From Magnetococcales bacterium (lineage in GTDB: Bacteria; Pseudomonadota; Magnetococcia; Magnetococcales; Magnetaquicoccaceae): a DNA stretch of 64,000 nt. The notes beneath the pieces were generated by a model. The model made no database searches. It was given only the letters and a program-made list of their open reading frames with translations, and was not told the origin of the DNA. This document shows positions 7,888 through 16,426 of this stretch, piece after piece; the first letter of the stretch is position 1; each line of letters begins with the position of its first letter. The position numbers were made by a program, and so were the translations under genes. Location: assembly GCA_015231755.1 (NCBI GenBank), contig JADGAZ010000021.1, positions 1-64,000 on the forward strand. Direction: 5' to 3'.

Positions 7888-10117
7888 GATCCCAGGTCGC
7901 GTGTTCCAGGTCAAAGCGCGCCGAAATGCGAGGGGTGAGACCGTTCAATTGCCGCAAGGCGCCGGGTTTGTTCTCCAGGAGCGGATCCTCCGCCGGGAAT
8001 GGCGACTGCCGCGCCGCAGGGGGCCGGACCGGTTTGACCGGAGTCGTCTTGACGGGCTTGCGGGGCTTGGTGGCGTTCTCCTCTTTGAGGGGAGTCGGGG
8101 CGTCCAGAGTTTTCCCCCGCACCTCCGAAGGCCGGGCGATGGCCTTGCCGGTTTCGGTTTCGTCGCTGGCAGGGCGGGAGGGGGAGCCTTGAACATTCCG
8201 ATCCAGTTTCAAACTCCCCATATCCGGCAGCATCGGGGTTTCCCCCTCCAGGGTGACCAGACCCCGTCCCCGGGGGGCGGTTCGTTGCTGCTCCCGCATG
8301 GCCCGGTATTTCTCGTGGGTGAGTTGAATTCCGTCATCCCGGGTGCGCAGAATCGTCGGACGCAAGAACACCATCAGATTGCGTTTTTCGTCCGAGGCGC
8401 CTTCGGCCTGGAACAATGCCCCCAGCACCGGAATATCCCCCAGCACCGGCACCCGTTCGTTTTTCATCTGCCGCCCGGAGCGGATCAATCCACCCAGCAC
8501 CAGGATTTGTTGATCATCCACCAGCACTGAGGTCTTGATGGTACGATTGTCCGTATCCCGGTTGCCAAAGGCGTCCGTGCTGGTGGTGACCTCCGAGACA
8601 TCCTGATGAATGTCCATGCGCACCACATCCCCTTCGCTGATCTGGGGCTTGACCTTGAGGGTCAGGCCGACGTTCTCCCGCGCGGTGGTGGTGAAGGGAT
8701 TGCCCCCCTGAATGGTATTGGTCTGGCCCGTGGTCACGGAAATCTTGGTGCCGACCATGATTTCCGCCTCTTCGTTGTCCAGGGTGACCACCGTGGGGGT
8801 GGAAAGCACGTTGTTGGAAACATCGCTGTTCAAGGCGCGCAGCAGACCGGCGAAATTGTCGCCATTGGTGCCACCCACCAGCATTCCGGACACCCCGGCC
8901 AGACCGGTGGCCGCCGTTTCGGTGAACCCGCCGGCCAACACCCCCCCGAGTTGGATCAAACTGGGATTGGCACTGGAGAAACTGGTGCCGCCGATCACCC
9001 CCTTGTTGTCCCCCTTGCCCCCCAGAATGCCCCACTGCACCCCGAGTTCCGCCGCCTTCTTGACCGACACCTCGACGATGATGGCCTCCACCTGCACCTG
9101 GGCCTGACGCACATCCAGACGACGGATCACATCCTGCATGGATTTGAGCAGATTGGCCGGGGCGGTGATCACCAGGGCGTTGGTGCCGTCGAAGGCCTGC
9201 ACATTGACAATGCCGGCGGCGGCTTCGGGTTTTTTGTCTTTCTGGGTGTTTTTGATGTAATCCTGACCCATGGACATCAACACCTCGACCATTTTCTTGG
9301 CGTTGGCGTGACGCAGGTTGATCACCCGGGTGTTGCCCGTGACCTCCACCGGGGTATCCAGATGGGTGATGATGGCCCGCAGTCGCAAACGGGTCGCCTT
9401 GTCGCCGCCGAGCAGAATGCTGTTGGTGCGATCATCGGCCACAGCCGGTTGACGGGCGGCCTGACCCGCGGGAGCGGCGGGAGCGCCATTGCCCTGCTCC
9501 AGGGTATTGAGCACCCGGGCCACCTCCGAAGCCGAGGCGTTTTCCAGCACAATCGTCTCCACCTCCCCATCGTCCGGCAGATCCACCCGCTGAACGATCT
9601 GGGCCAGCCGATCGGTCACGTCGGCGTGATCGGAGACGATCAGCATGTTGCCGTCGTCGTGGGAGGCCATGTGGGCTTTGGGACTGGCCATGGGACGCAA
9701 CGCCGCCAAAAGCTTGGCGGCGTTGACGTGTTTGAGCTTGAAAACCCGGGTGACCACCTCGCTGCCATCGCTGCCTTCTTCGTTGCGCGAAGAGCCGCTG
9801 TATTTCATTTCCGTGTCGGGAATGATCTTGATGGCGCCATTGTCCGTGGGGACCGCGATGTAGCCATGAACCTCCAGAATGGAGAGGAACATCCGGTACA
9901 GATCTTTTTCGGTCATGGGTTTGGAGGAGATGACCGTGACCTTGCCCTTGATCTGGGGATCCAGAATGAAGTTGCGACCCGTGGCCTGGGCCACGGTTTC
10001 CACCAGAGTGGTCAGATCCGCGCCCTTGAGATTGAGGGTCAACTCCCCGGCCCACAGGGGAGAGGCCACCCACAAGGCGATCCCAACCAGAACCAACCGT
10101 GAAACCTGTAATAACAT
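7877..10117 (-). CDS. gspD: Type II secretion secretin GspD
   Basis: The outer-membrane secretin channel; 746 residues. A signal peptide (VLVGIALWVASPLWAGE) is followed by the N0 domain (LNLKGADLTTLVETVA), N1-N3 repeats, and the secretin core with VPVLGDIPVLGALF near residue 600. A proline/lysine-rich tail of about 140 residues follows, which could serve targeting or pilotin binding. The ATG at 10117 gives a clean signal peptide; a TTG at 10138 is an alternative. It sits between gspC (40 bp upstream) and gspE (overlapping). Confidence 0.94.
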   Translation of the reverse strand: MLLQVSRLVLVGIALWVASPLWAGELTLNLKGADLTTLVETVAQATGRNFILDPQIKGKVTVISSKPMTEKDLYRMFLSILEVHGYIAVPTDNGAIKIIPDTEMKYSGSSRNEEGSDGSEVVTRVFKLKHVNAAKLLAALRPMASPKAHMASHDDGNMLIVSDHADVTDRLAQIVQRVDLPDDGEVETIVLENASASEVARVLNTLEQGNGAPAAPAGQAARQPAVADDRTNSILLGGDKATRLRLRAIITHLDTPVEVTGNTRVINLRHANAKKMVEVLMSMGQDYIKNTQKDKKPEAAAGIVNVQAFDGTNALVITAPANLLKSMQDVIRRLDVRQAQVQVEAIIVEVSVKKAAELGVQWGILGGKGDNKGVIGGTSFSSANPSLIQLGGVLAGGFTETAATGLAGVSGMLVGGTNGDNFAGLLRALNSDVSNNVLSTPTVVTLDNEEAEIMVGTKISVTTGQTNTIQGGNPFTTTARENVGLTLKVKPQISEGDVVRMDIHQDVSEVTTSTDAFGNRDTDNRTIKTSVLVDDQQILVLGGLIRSGRQMKNERVPVLGDIPVLGALFQAEGASDEKRNLMVFLRPTILRTRDDGIQLTHEKYRAMREQQRTAPRGRGLVTLEGETPMLPDMGSLKLDRNVQGSPSRPASDETETGKAIARPSEVRGKTLDAPTPLKEENATKPRKPVKTTPVKPVRPPAARQSPFPAEDPLLENKPGALRQLNGLTPRISARFDLEHATWDHVN

Positions 10118-10157
10118 CGTACCGATGGTATCCCTCAAAGCCTGCTCTCTCGTGTGG

Positions 10158-11111
10158 TCAATTGGCCCCGAAGAGGTGCTGGACCGACATCGACTTGCCC
10201 CCGCGCAAAAAGGTCAAACGCAGGGACTGACTTTTCCCCAGGGTGCCTAAAGCCTCCATGCCCTTCATGGGGGAGGTCAACGACACGCCATTGGCAACCG
10301 TGATCACATCACCGGGAGCCAGACCCAGTTTTTCCAACAATCCTTCTTCGCTGCCCGGTTGCACGGCATAACCGCCGAACACTCCATCCCGGTTCACCGG
10401 TGTTACCGCAATCTTGCCCAGCACCGCATCCGGCTGGGTCTGAAACTGATCCCGCAACTGACGCAAGATTCTGACCGCTTCGCTCACCGGCGCCTCTTTG
10501 GCTCCTTCCGCCGGTTTCGCTTCCAACGAGACCACACTCCTGGGCAGACGGAGGGTCTCGAAACGACCGCTTTTTTCCAGGATGATCCGATCCGGCCGCA
10601 CCGACACAATACGCGCATCCCCCGGCAATTTGTCTCCGGTGGCAAACATTTTCTCGCCCTCGGTTCCGCCCCGCACCACGGCCCAGGATCGTCCGTCTCC
10701 GCTGGTGGAAAGCACTCCGGTCAAGGCCAGTTGCAACTGGGTATCCGGGGCATCCTCCGGCACCGGCTCACGGGGGGGTGAGGCTTTCTGTTCAACCACC
10801 GCAGACTGGCCAAATGGGCGCCAATCGTTCCACACCGGTTGGGAAACGGCAGGCGTCGGGGAGGGTCCGGATCTGTCGTTTTGGGTGGAGACCGATGCGA
10901 CAGACGCAACCGTTTCCCGTTCGGCTTGAACGATGCGCCATGCATCATAAGCGATGGCGAGCAACAAGAGAAGATTCAACGTCATCGCGATCCAGATTCC
11001 CGGTTTGGATTCCGGAGTGGATCGGGGTTGGGACAAGGGTATGGACGTATGGATCCCGGACGGATCCGATTTTTCCGAGGCTTTTTTTAGCGCCCGCAAT
11101 ACGACGCTCAC
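10158..11111 (-). CDS. gspC: GspC-like inner-membrane protein with GspB-type N-terminus and PDZ domain
   Basis: A bitopic inner-membrane protein of type II secretion, 317 residues from a GTG at 11111 with GGGAG ten bases upstream. The N-terminus (SVVLRALKKASEK) matches the short cytoplasmic motif usual in GspB/ExeB-like proteins. One membrane helix (MTLNLLLLLAIAYDAW) follows at about 45-60, then a Pro-rich linker, a homology region (about 120-200) and a C-terminal PDZ domain (GLAPGDVITVANGVSL). GspC normally links the inner platform to secretin GspD, encoded next. The open frame extends upstream, but that extension is not family-like. Confidence 0.86.
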   Translation of the reverse strand: MSVVLRALKKASEKSDPSGIHTSIPLSQPRSTPESKPGIWIAMTLNLLLLLAIAYDAWRIVQAERETVASVASVSTQNDRSGPSPTPAVSQPVWNDWRPFGQSAVVEQKASPPREPVPEDAPDTQLQLALTGVLSTSGDGRSWAVVRGGTEGEKMFATGDKLPGDARIVSVRPDRIILEKSGRFETLRLPRSVVSLEAKPAEGAKEAPVSEAVRILRQLRDQFQTQPDAVLGKIAVTPVNRDGVFGGYAVQPGSEEGLLEKLGLAPGDVITVANGVSLTSPMKGMEALGTLGKSQSLRLTFLRGGKSMSVQHLFGAN

Positions 11112-11141
11112 TGAAACGATTCTCCCATCCAAAAGAAACGC

Positions 11142-11174
11142 AAAACCCCCGTGCCGCACAAGGCGACACGGGGG
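11142..11174 (-). terminator. Rho-independent terminator after dsrP
   Basis: On the minus strand a perfect 8-bp GC stem (CCCCCGTG pairing with CACGGGGG, 13-base loop) is followed by TTTTGCGTTTCTTTT. It lies between the dsrP stop (11197) and the gspC start (11111). It should separate the dsr and gsp transcription units. Confidence 0.75.
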
Positions 11175-11196
11175 GAGGAAACGCACATCCGTTCTG

Positions 11197-12393
11197 TCAC
11201 GGATTCCAGGGAAGTTCCCAACCCTGGGGAACCTCGCCTTTTTGAGGCAACATGCGGAAAAACCGGATGCCGAACACATAGATCAATCCGGAGATTCCCA
11301 CACCACCCAGTCCCAGCAGCAGTTCGGAAAGCGTGGGCATGTAACTGCCGGCCACACCATCCTGGAACGCACTGGTGATGGTATAACCGGGGAACAGATC
11401 GAAAGGATAGGATTGTCCGGCCAGCAGGGTATGGGCCACGAAACAAAACGCCCCCACCACCACATATCCGGAAGCCATCATCACACCACTCACGGTGTTG
11501 CCGATGTTGCGGTTGAACAGCAAACCAAAAGGAATCAGCACACCCGCGCCCCACACACCCAACCAGTACAGCCAAGCCCAGGGACCGGTGAGGATCCAGG
11601 TTTCGACCGCGTAGGAGGCGGGATCATAAAAACGGGTGAACTTCTCCACCACCAGCAGATAGGCGACCAGCACCAGGAAGAAAATCATGGCGTTGCGCAT
11701 GCCGAAGACCAGACGGTCATCCAGTTCCCGCCGGGTCATGCGGTAGGTATAAACCAGCAACAAAATCCCCAAAGCCGTACCCGAGGTCAAGGAGACGGCC
11801 ACGAAGGTGGGAGCGGTGATGGCGGAACCGAACACCTCCCGACCCTGGATCACCCCAAAGATCGAACCGGTGCCGGTGGTCAGGACCAGACGCCAGCCAA
11901 AGGCCGCCGTGCCGACGAATTTCTTGTACTGTTTGTACTCGAACATGGTCCAAAGATACAACAGACACAAGGCCATGAACCCGGTATACAAGAACACGTT
12001 CCAGGTAAACATGGAGCGGAAGTTCATGTAGACCATGGGCAGCAGCATCGCGTCCGGCCTGCCCAAATCGAGCATCAGCACCGCCAATCCCCCGATCAGC
12101 AGGGCGATGGACAGAAACGCCGAAAAACGCCCGAACGGCTCGAACTGCTTGACCGCGAACACCGTGGACATGGAACCCATATTCAAGGCTCCAGAGGCCA
12201 TGACCAGCAGGGAGATGGCGAAGACGTGGGGCAAGCCCCAGACGATCTGGTTGTTCATGCCGGTCACGGCGTGACCGTAGTGTTCGACATACAGAAAAGA
12301 CCCGGCTCCCATCAGCACCAGCCCGCCCAACCCGGCGACCAGTTTCCAATATCCGGGTGAACGGCCTTCGATGGCGGAAAATTCACTCAGCAT
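11197..12393 (-). CDS. dsrP: Sulfur-oxidation membrane protein DsrP (NrfD family)
   Basis: A polytopic NrfD/PsrC-family quinone-interacting subunit, 398 residues with about ten membrane helices. It belongs to the DsrMKJOP electron-transfer complex, which exchanges electrons between quinones and the Dsr sulfur pathway. Features seen are the first helix GLGGLVLMGAGSFLYVEHYG, WGLPHVFAISLLVMASGALN, and the LDLGRPD loop typical of this family. It follows dsrO by 9 bp and ends at a strong terminator, so it is the last gene of this dsr unit. Order J-O-P matches known dsr operons. Confidence 0.93.
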   Translation of the reverse strand: MLSEFSAIEGRSPGYWKLVAGLGGLVLMGAGSFLYVEHYGHAVTGMNNQIVWGLPHVFAISLLVMASGALNMGSMSTVFAVKQFEPFGRFSAFLSIALLIGGLAVLMLDLGRPDAMLLPMVYMNFRSMFTWNVFLYTGFMALCLLYLWTMFEYKQYKKFVGTAAFGWRLVLTTGTGSIFGVIQGREVFGSAITAPTFVAVSLTSGTALGILLLVYTYRMTRRELDDRLVFGMRNAMIFFLVLVAYLLVVEKFTRFYDPASYAVETWILTGPWAWLYWLGVWGAGVLIPFGLLFNRNIGNTVSGVMMASGYVVVGAFCFVAHTLLAGQSYPFDLFPGYTITSAFQDGVAGSYMPTLSELLLGLGGVGISGLIYVFGIRFFRMLPQKGEVPQGWELPWNP

Positions 12394-12402
12394 GGTGGCC
12401 TC

Positions 12403-13161
12403 CTAGATTCCCTTGTAGTGGACATGGGGTTTGAGACCCAGATCGGCGCGGATGGTCTGGGTCTTCTCCTTGAGGAGACGTTGCGCGATCTCGGAGTTGG
12501 GATCGTTCAGATCTCCGAAGATCATGGCACCTTTATCCGCCTTGGCGCAGGCCTCCACACAGGCCGGCAATTTCCCTTCATCCAGACGATGGGCGCAGAA
12601 GGTGCATTTTTCCACCACCCCCGCCGCACGGATCGGTACGCTGGGATTGGCGTCCTTGGGGGGTTTGGTTTTGTAGAAGACCAGCGAGCGCGCCTTGTAG
12701 GGACAGGCGATGATGCAGTAACGACATCCGATGCAGCGATGTTTGTCGATCTGCACGATGCCGTCTTGACGGATGAACGAAGCCGCCGTGGGGCAGACAT
12801 GCACACAGGGGGGATTTTCGCAGTGGTTGCACAAGACCGGCAACGAAATCGGTGGCTGACGGAGATTCTGGTCCCGCAGTTCCACTTTGCGGATCCAGTG
12901 GATGTCCCGGTCCGGATCGCCGAACATGGGCACATTGTTTTCCGTCCGACAGGCGCTCACACAGGCGGTGCAATCGGCGGAACACCGGGTGGTGTCGATG
13001 AGCATGGCCCACCGTTTGCCCTTGCGTGACGAGGCGGATTCCGGGGAGGTGTTGCCCGTGGAGGTGGCCGGGGCGGCGATCAAATGGAGGCCCGGTGCCA
13101 GTGCCACCCCAGCGGCGATGGCCCCTCCCAGGCCCAAAACCGTTCTTCTATCCATGGTCAT
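12403..13161 (-). CDS. dsrO: Periplasmic iron-sulfur protein DsrO
   Basis: A 252-residue ferredoxin-like electron carrier of the DsrMKJOP complex. The N-terminus MDRRTVLGLGG is a twin-arginine signal, so export by Tat is expected. Four cysteine groups can bind four [4Fe-4S] clusters: CSADCTACVSAC, CNHCENPPCVHVCP, CIGCRYCIIACP, and CTFC with a later CVEAC. It lies between dsrJ (21 bp) and dsrP (9 bp). An internal ATG two codons later is an alternative start. Confidence 0.94.
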   Translation of the reverse strand: MTMDRRTVLGLGGAIAAGVALAPGLHLIAAPATSTGNTSPESASSRKGKRWAMLIDTTRCSADCTACVSACRTENNVPMFGDPDRDIHWIRKVELRDQNLRQPPISLPVLCNHCENPPCVHVCPTAASFIRQDGIVQIDKHRCIGCRYCIIACPYKARSLVFYKTKPPKDANPSVPIRAAGVVEKCTFCAHRLDEGKLPACVEACAKADKGAMIFGDLNDPNSEIAQRLLKEKTQTIRADLGLKPHVHYKGI

Positions 13162-13182
13162 GGCTGAAGTTCCCGAAAGGGG

Positions 13183-13533
13183 TCATTTGGGATATTGATG
13201 GCATTCAAAACAGTTCGGGGCCACGGCCACATAAGCATGGCAACGGTCGCAAAACCGCTCCCGGCTCGGGTGACAGGTGGCGCAGGCGAGAAAGGATTCC
13301 GACTTGACGGCAATTCCTTCGCGCACGGTCTCATCCCGTTTGTGTTTCAAAAAGTCCATATGATTGCGCCGCATCCATTCGGCATCGCGAACGCATGGCC
13401 CGCTTACGGCTTTTTCCGGCTGGGGTGGTTCGGCCAGCAGGGAAAAAGGGGCCGCGATCCACGCCGCGAACAATACCAGGATCAGGAAGGACGCTCGCGA
13501 CAATCGTCCTGCCAAGGATGTGGGAGACTTCAC
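13183..13533 (-). CDS. dsrJ: Triheme cytochrome c DsrJ
   Basis: A small periplasmic, membrane-anchored cytochrome of the DsrMKJOP complex; 116 residues. Three haem-binding motifs are visible: CATCH, CDRCH and CFECH. The region GPCVRDAEWMRRNHM holds the Cys that, from known DsrJ biochemistry, can be the unusual His/Cys haem ligand. The GTG at 13533 has GGAGGAG seven bases upstream and leads straight into a hydrophobic anchor. A GTG at 13617 overlapping the dsrH stop would add 28 non-conserved residues. Confidence 0.92.
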   Translation of the reverse strand: MKSPTSLAGRLSRASFLILVLFAAWIAAPFSLLAEPPQPEKAVSGPCVRDAEWMRRNHMDFLKHKRDETVREGIAVKSESFLACATCHPSRERFCDRCHAYVAVAPNCFECHQYPK

Positions 13534-13613
13534 GGACGCTCCTCCTCCTTCGGGTTCACATGCCCGCCGCTTCGGATGGTCATCGGAAGACGGCGGGACA
13601 TTGGAATGATTCG

Positions 13614-13907
13614 TCACAGCCAGGAGTGGGTGGTATTGTGTTCCACCAGATCCACAAAGCCACTGTAATCGGTGATCTTGACACCCGGCACCAGATCGGT
13701 CAATGCCCGAGCCTTCAGATCGGCGCTCAGGGCGAACACTTCACATTTCTGCAAGGCCTCTTCCAGCAGGTTCTTTTTCACATTGCCCGCCTGAGCCGCC
13801 AGCACGCCATCTTCGATCAGAAGAATGACATCGCCCGAACGGGCAAAACGGACACAGCTTTCCAGAGTGGTATTCTGGAAGGGGGATTTGTTCACGGTGT
13901 GCAGCAT
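13614..13907 (-). CDS. dsrH: Sulfur-carrier relay subunit DsrH (TusB-like)
   Basis: A 97-residue subunit of the DsrEFH hexamer, which hands persulfide sulfur on to DsrC in sulfur oxidisers. The start MLHTVNKSPF and the Cys near residue 18 (TLESCVRFA) match DsrH/TusB. The ATG at 13907 has GAGGAG nine bases upstream. It follows dsrF by 30 bp. DsrH together with DsrE and DsrF marks oxidative (reverse) Dsr rather than sulfate reduction. Confidence 0.9.
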   Translation of the reverse strand: MLHTVNKSPFQNTTLESCVRFARSGDVILLIEDGVLAAQAGNVKKNLLEEALQKCEVFALSADLKARALTDLVPGVKITDYSGFVDLVEHNTTHSWL

Positions 13908-13937
13908 GACCAAGGTCTCCTCGATTCCGTCAAAGCT

Positions 13938-14339
13938 CTAGAAAGCCAGAATATTGTGCTGTTCGGCCATCATGGCCGCGATTTCGGCGCTCTCCAACAC
14001 CTGGGGCTTGATGGGCTCCTCGGTGTCTTCGTCCTCGCCGATCACCAGCAGATCGTCTTCGGTCATGCCCCGGTCTTCCATGGACTGACGATCGACATAA
14101 ACCTGGGTGATTTCGTAATCCACCAGCGCTCCATAGGTGGCCGCGAACCCTTTGATGCCCAGATCCTTGGTATCCTGCCCCTTCTTGACCGCGAACACGC
14201 CATCATCCATGAAAACCACGGAGATGTCGGCGTCGTAAGCCGCCATGATCAATTTGACCTCCAACCCCTCATAGACGTAAATCGTGCCATGAGGCGGTTT
14301 GCGGACCGTAAACATGATTTTCTTGATATCTTCCGCCAT
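13938..14339 (-). CDS. dsrF: Sulfur-carrier relay subunit DsrF (TusC-like)
   Basis: A 133-residue DsrE-fold protein, middle subunit of DsrEFH. It shows the TusC-like start KIMFTVRKPPHG, then EGLEVKLIMAAYDADISVVF, and a variable acidic tail (DEDTEEP). It appears to lack an internal cysteine, as is usual for DsrF, so it is structural rather than sulfur-carrying. The ATG at 14339 has AAGGAG eight bases upstream. It lies 15 bp after dsrE. Confidence 0.9.
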   Translation of the reverse strand: MAEDIKKIMFTVRKPPHGTIYVYEGLEVKLIMAAYDADISVVFMDDGVFAVKKGQDTKDLGIKGFAATYGALVDYEITQVYVDRQSMEDRGMTEDDLLVIGEDEDTEEPIKPQVLESAEIAAMMAEQHNILAF

Positions 14340-14354
14340 TTGCCGCACTCCTTG

Positions 14355-14711
14355 TCAGTCGCCGAAAACCACGAGCCGGTCGGCTTCGATGGCCATCATG
14401 GTCAATTGTCCCAGTCCGGAAATCCGTACATTGGGTACCAGCACATCATCCACGATACCGCGACGTTTGGCCGCAGCGATACAGACCACGATGTCGATCC
14501 CCGAGGCTCCGAGCGCCGACCAGCGGTTGGAAATGTGGCGGTCGTCCTGTGGCGGCTCCATCAGTTTGGTGACGTTGTAAACCCCGTCATGATAGAAAAA
14601 AATCCCCTTGATTTCATGCCCTTTCTGGATGGCCGCCTGAATGAAGTTGTAGGCGGTGTCCGAGGCTGCATGATTATAGGGTCCTTCGTAGATACATACC
14701 GCAAGTTTCAT
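14355..14711 (-). CDS. dsrE: Sulfur-carrier subunit DsrE (TusD-like)
   Basis: A 118-residue DsrE-family sulfurtransferase subunit. The conserved persulfide-carrying Cys is present at residue 77 in GIDIVVCIAAAK, preceded by GIFFYHDGVY. The ATG at 14711 starts the conserved MKLAVCIYEGPY; longer upstream starts are not family-like. It begins the dsrEFH-JOP run. A promoter-like site with an inverted repeat lies between it and dsrN. Confidence 0.92.
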   Translation of the reverse strand: MKLAVCIYEGPYNHAASDTAYNFIQAAIQKGHEIKGIFFYHDGVYNVTKLMEPPQDDRHISNRWSALGASGIDIVVCIAAAKRRGIVDDVLVPNVRISGLGQLTMMAIEADRLVVFGD

Positions 14712-14789
14712 GGTTCCGGTCTCTCTGTCGTATGTTGCCACGTGGTTCTGGGTGCCCTGCTTGGTGGTTCTCGAACTCAAGCACATATT

Positions 14790-14817
14790 AGTATATCACG
14801 ATTCCATGATATTGGAA
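14790..14817 (-). promoter_or_regulatory. Putative promoter/operator upstream of dsrE
   Basis: On the minus strand a -10-like TATACT (14790-14795) lies about 80 bp before the dsrE start. An inverted repeat with 5-bp arms (TTCCA/TGGAA, 14802-14817) covers the expected -35 position, where the match to TTGACA is weak. This arrangement would suit a regulated promoter separating dsrN from dsrEFHJOP. Inference only. Confidence 0.35.
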
Positions 14818-14821
14818 CCGA

Positions 14822-16207
14822 TTATTTTACCTTTTTTGCACGCCAAAAATCGGCGAGAAATTCCGCCCATCCCGGCGCGCCCTGGGCATGCACATGGGCG
14901 TAACAGGCCAGGATGTTGCGGTAGACCATCCCGTCTCCCGCGCCGTCCACCCCGAATCCCCGCACCACCCGGAACGCCATCTCCACCCCCTCCCCGATCC
15001 GCGTCACCCGGGAGTGGTGGAATTCATGACAGGCCACCGATACCCCCGATCCGGGCCACGGCAGACGATCCCCCCCCTCGATGCGCATGTAGCCATATCC
15101 CACCGGTTTCTTTTCCACGTTCACCTCGATGGGCAAGGCGCCGATCATGGCCACGCTTCGTTCTCCCCAGGTGATCCGTTCCGCCAGCATCATCAACCCG
15201 CCGCATTCGGCGAAGATCGGCATGCCCGCGTCGGCCAGACCACGAATCCGGGCCAGCAGGGTTTGATTGGCGGACAGGCTCTCCATGAACACCTCCGGGA
15301 AACCTCCCCCCAGATAGAGTCCTTCCACGCCTTCGGGAAGCGCCCTGGCGGTCAGCATGGAAAACGGCACCAGTTCCACTCCGGCGTTTCTCAGGGCGTC
15401 CAGATTTTCCGGATAATAAAAATGGGTCGCCTCGTCCAGGGCCATGCCCACCCGCACCGTGGGCACAACCGGTCCCGGAGAGCGCAGGGAAACCACTGGC
15501 GGAATCTGTGGCAGCGTCGGCGCCGAACGGGCCAAAGCCAGCAGTCGATCCAAATCCACATGCGCGGCGATCATCTCCTGGATCACCCGCAACCGCTCCA
15601 AGGGAGCCGCTCCCTCGGCCACGGGTTGCAGACCCAGATGGCGTTCGTCGATCTCCATGGCGCGGGTTCTCGGAATCACTCCCAAAACCGGTATCATCGG
15701 ACAGTAGCGTTCCAGGGCGGCGCGCAAGCGTTGTTCATGGCGCGAAGAGGCCACGTTGTTCAGCACCACCCCCCGGATCCACTCCCCGCCGGGAAAATCC
15801 AGATGTCCTTTCACCAAAGGAGCGATCCCCCGGAAAGCCCCCTTGCAATCCACCACCAGCACCACCGGCGTGCGCAACAGTTCCGCCAGTGCCGCGCCGC
15901 AATCCCCTCCTTCCAGATCCTGACCATCGTAATAGCCGAGATTGCCCTCGATGATGGCCACGTCCCCCCCGGAGGCGTAACGCCGGAAGTTTTCCAGCAC
16001 CACCGCCTGCCCCATCATGAAAAAATCCAGATTGTGACAGGTGTGACCAGAGGCGCGGGTCAACCAGGCCGGATCGATAAAATCCGGTCCCTTCTTGAAA
16101 GGACGCACCTGAAGCCCCTGATCCTTCCACGCGGCGGCCAATCCAAGGGCGAAGGTGGTCTTACCCGAACTCTTGCGAGTCGCGGAGATGAGAATGCGCG
16201 CAATCAT
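14822..16207 (-). CDS. dsrN: DsrN, CbiA-like sirohaem amidase
   Basis: A glutamine-dependent amidase of the cobyrinic acid a,c-diamide synthase family, 461 residues. In dsr operons this protein (DsrN) amidates sirohaem for dissimilatory sulfite reductase. The N-terminal half has the P-loop SATRKSSGKTT and KKGPDFIDPAWL. The C-terminal glutamine amidotransferase half has YLGGGFPEVF and nucleophile Cys in FAECGGLMML, with a late GYGYMRIE. It is followed by dsrE, which favours dsrN over a cobalamin-only cbiA/cobB; no other cobalamin genes are seen. Confidence 0.85.
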   Translation of the reverse strand: MIARILISATRKSSGKTTFALGLAAAWKDQGLQVRPFKKGPDFIDPAWLTRASGHTCHNLDFFMMGQAVVLENFRRYASGGDVAIIEGNLGYYDGQDLEGGDCGAALAELLRTPVVLVVDCKGAFRGIAPLVKGHLDFPGGEWIRGVVLNNVASSRHEQRLRAALERYCPMIPVLGVIPRTRAMEIDERHLGLQPVAEGAAPLERLRVIQEMIAAHVDLDRLLALARSAPTLPQIPPVVSLRSPGPVVPTVRVGMALDEATHFYYPENLDALRNAGVELVPFSMLTARALPEGVEGLYLGGGFPEVFMESLSANQTLLARIRGLADAGMPIFAECGGLMMLAERITWGERSVAMIGALPIEVNVEKKPVGYGYMRIEGGDRLPWPGSGVSVACHEFHHSRVTRIGEGVEMAFRVVRGFGVDGAGDGMVYRNILACYAHVHAQGAPGWAEFLADFWRAKKVK

Positions 16208-16211
16208 GTCG

Positions 16212-16253
16212 TTACACCACCATTTCTGCCAACAGCCGGAAGAAGGTGTTCAT
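16212..16253 (-). CDS. Possible 13-residue leader peptide before dsrN
   Basis: A tiny frame, MNTFFRLLAEMVV, has a strong AAGGAG four bases before its ATG and stops four bases before the dsrN ATG. dsrN itself has only a weak ribosome site inside this frame. Translation of the leader could therefore feed ribosomes to dsrN or control it. The peptide is too short for family recognition. Confidence 0.35.
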   Translation of the reverse strand: MNTFFRLLAEMVV

Positions 16254-16426
16254 GCGACTCCTTGTTTATTTTCAAGTCTGCGGAATGATACCCGAATGGA
16301 CAAAAATTCACTGGAATGGCAGGATCCATCAACCCTATCATGGAGGAATGGGGGAAGAACCGCCCTGAAACCCAACAACCCCTTTCCTTCACGACCCATT
16401 TTAATGTTGCCAAAGGATATCCCCTC

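Noticed and set aside
8606-10102. 498-codon plus-strand frame opposite gspD
   Set aside because: Same shadow composition; secretin motifs lie on the minus strand.
10954-12360. 468-codon plus-strand frame opposite dsrP
   Set aside because: His/Gln-rich antisense of a membrane protein; DsrP is unambiguous.
14822-16207. Cobalamin-pathway CbiA/CobB instead of DsrN
   Set aside because: No cobalamin genes nearby and dsrE follows; kept as an alternative, not the call.
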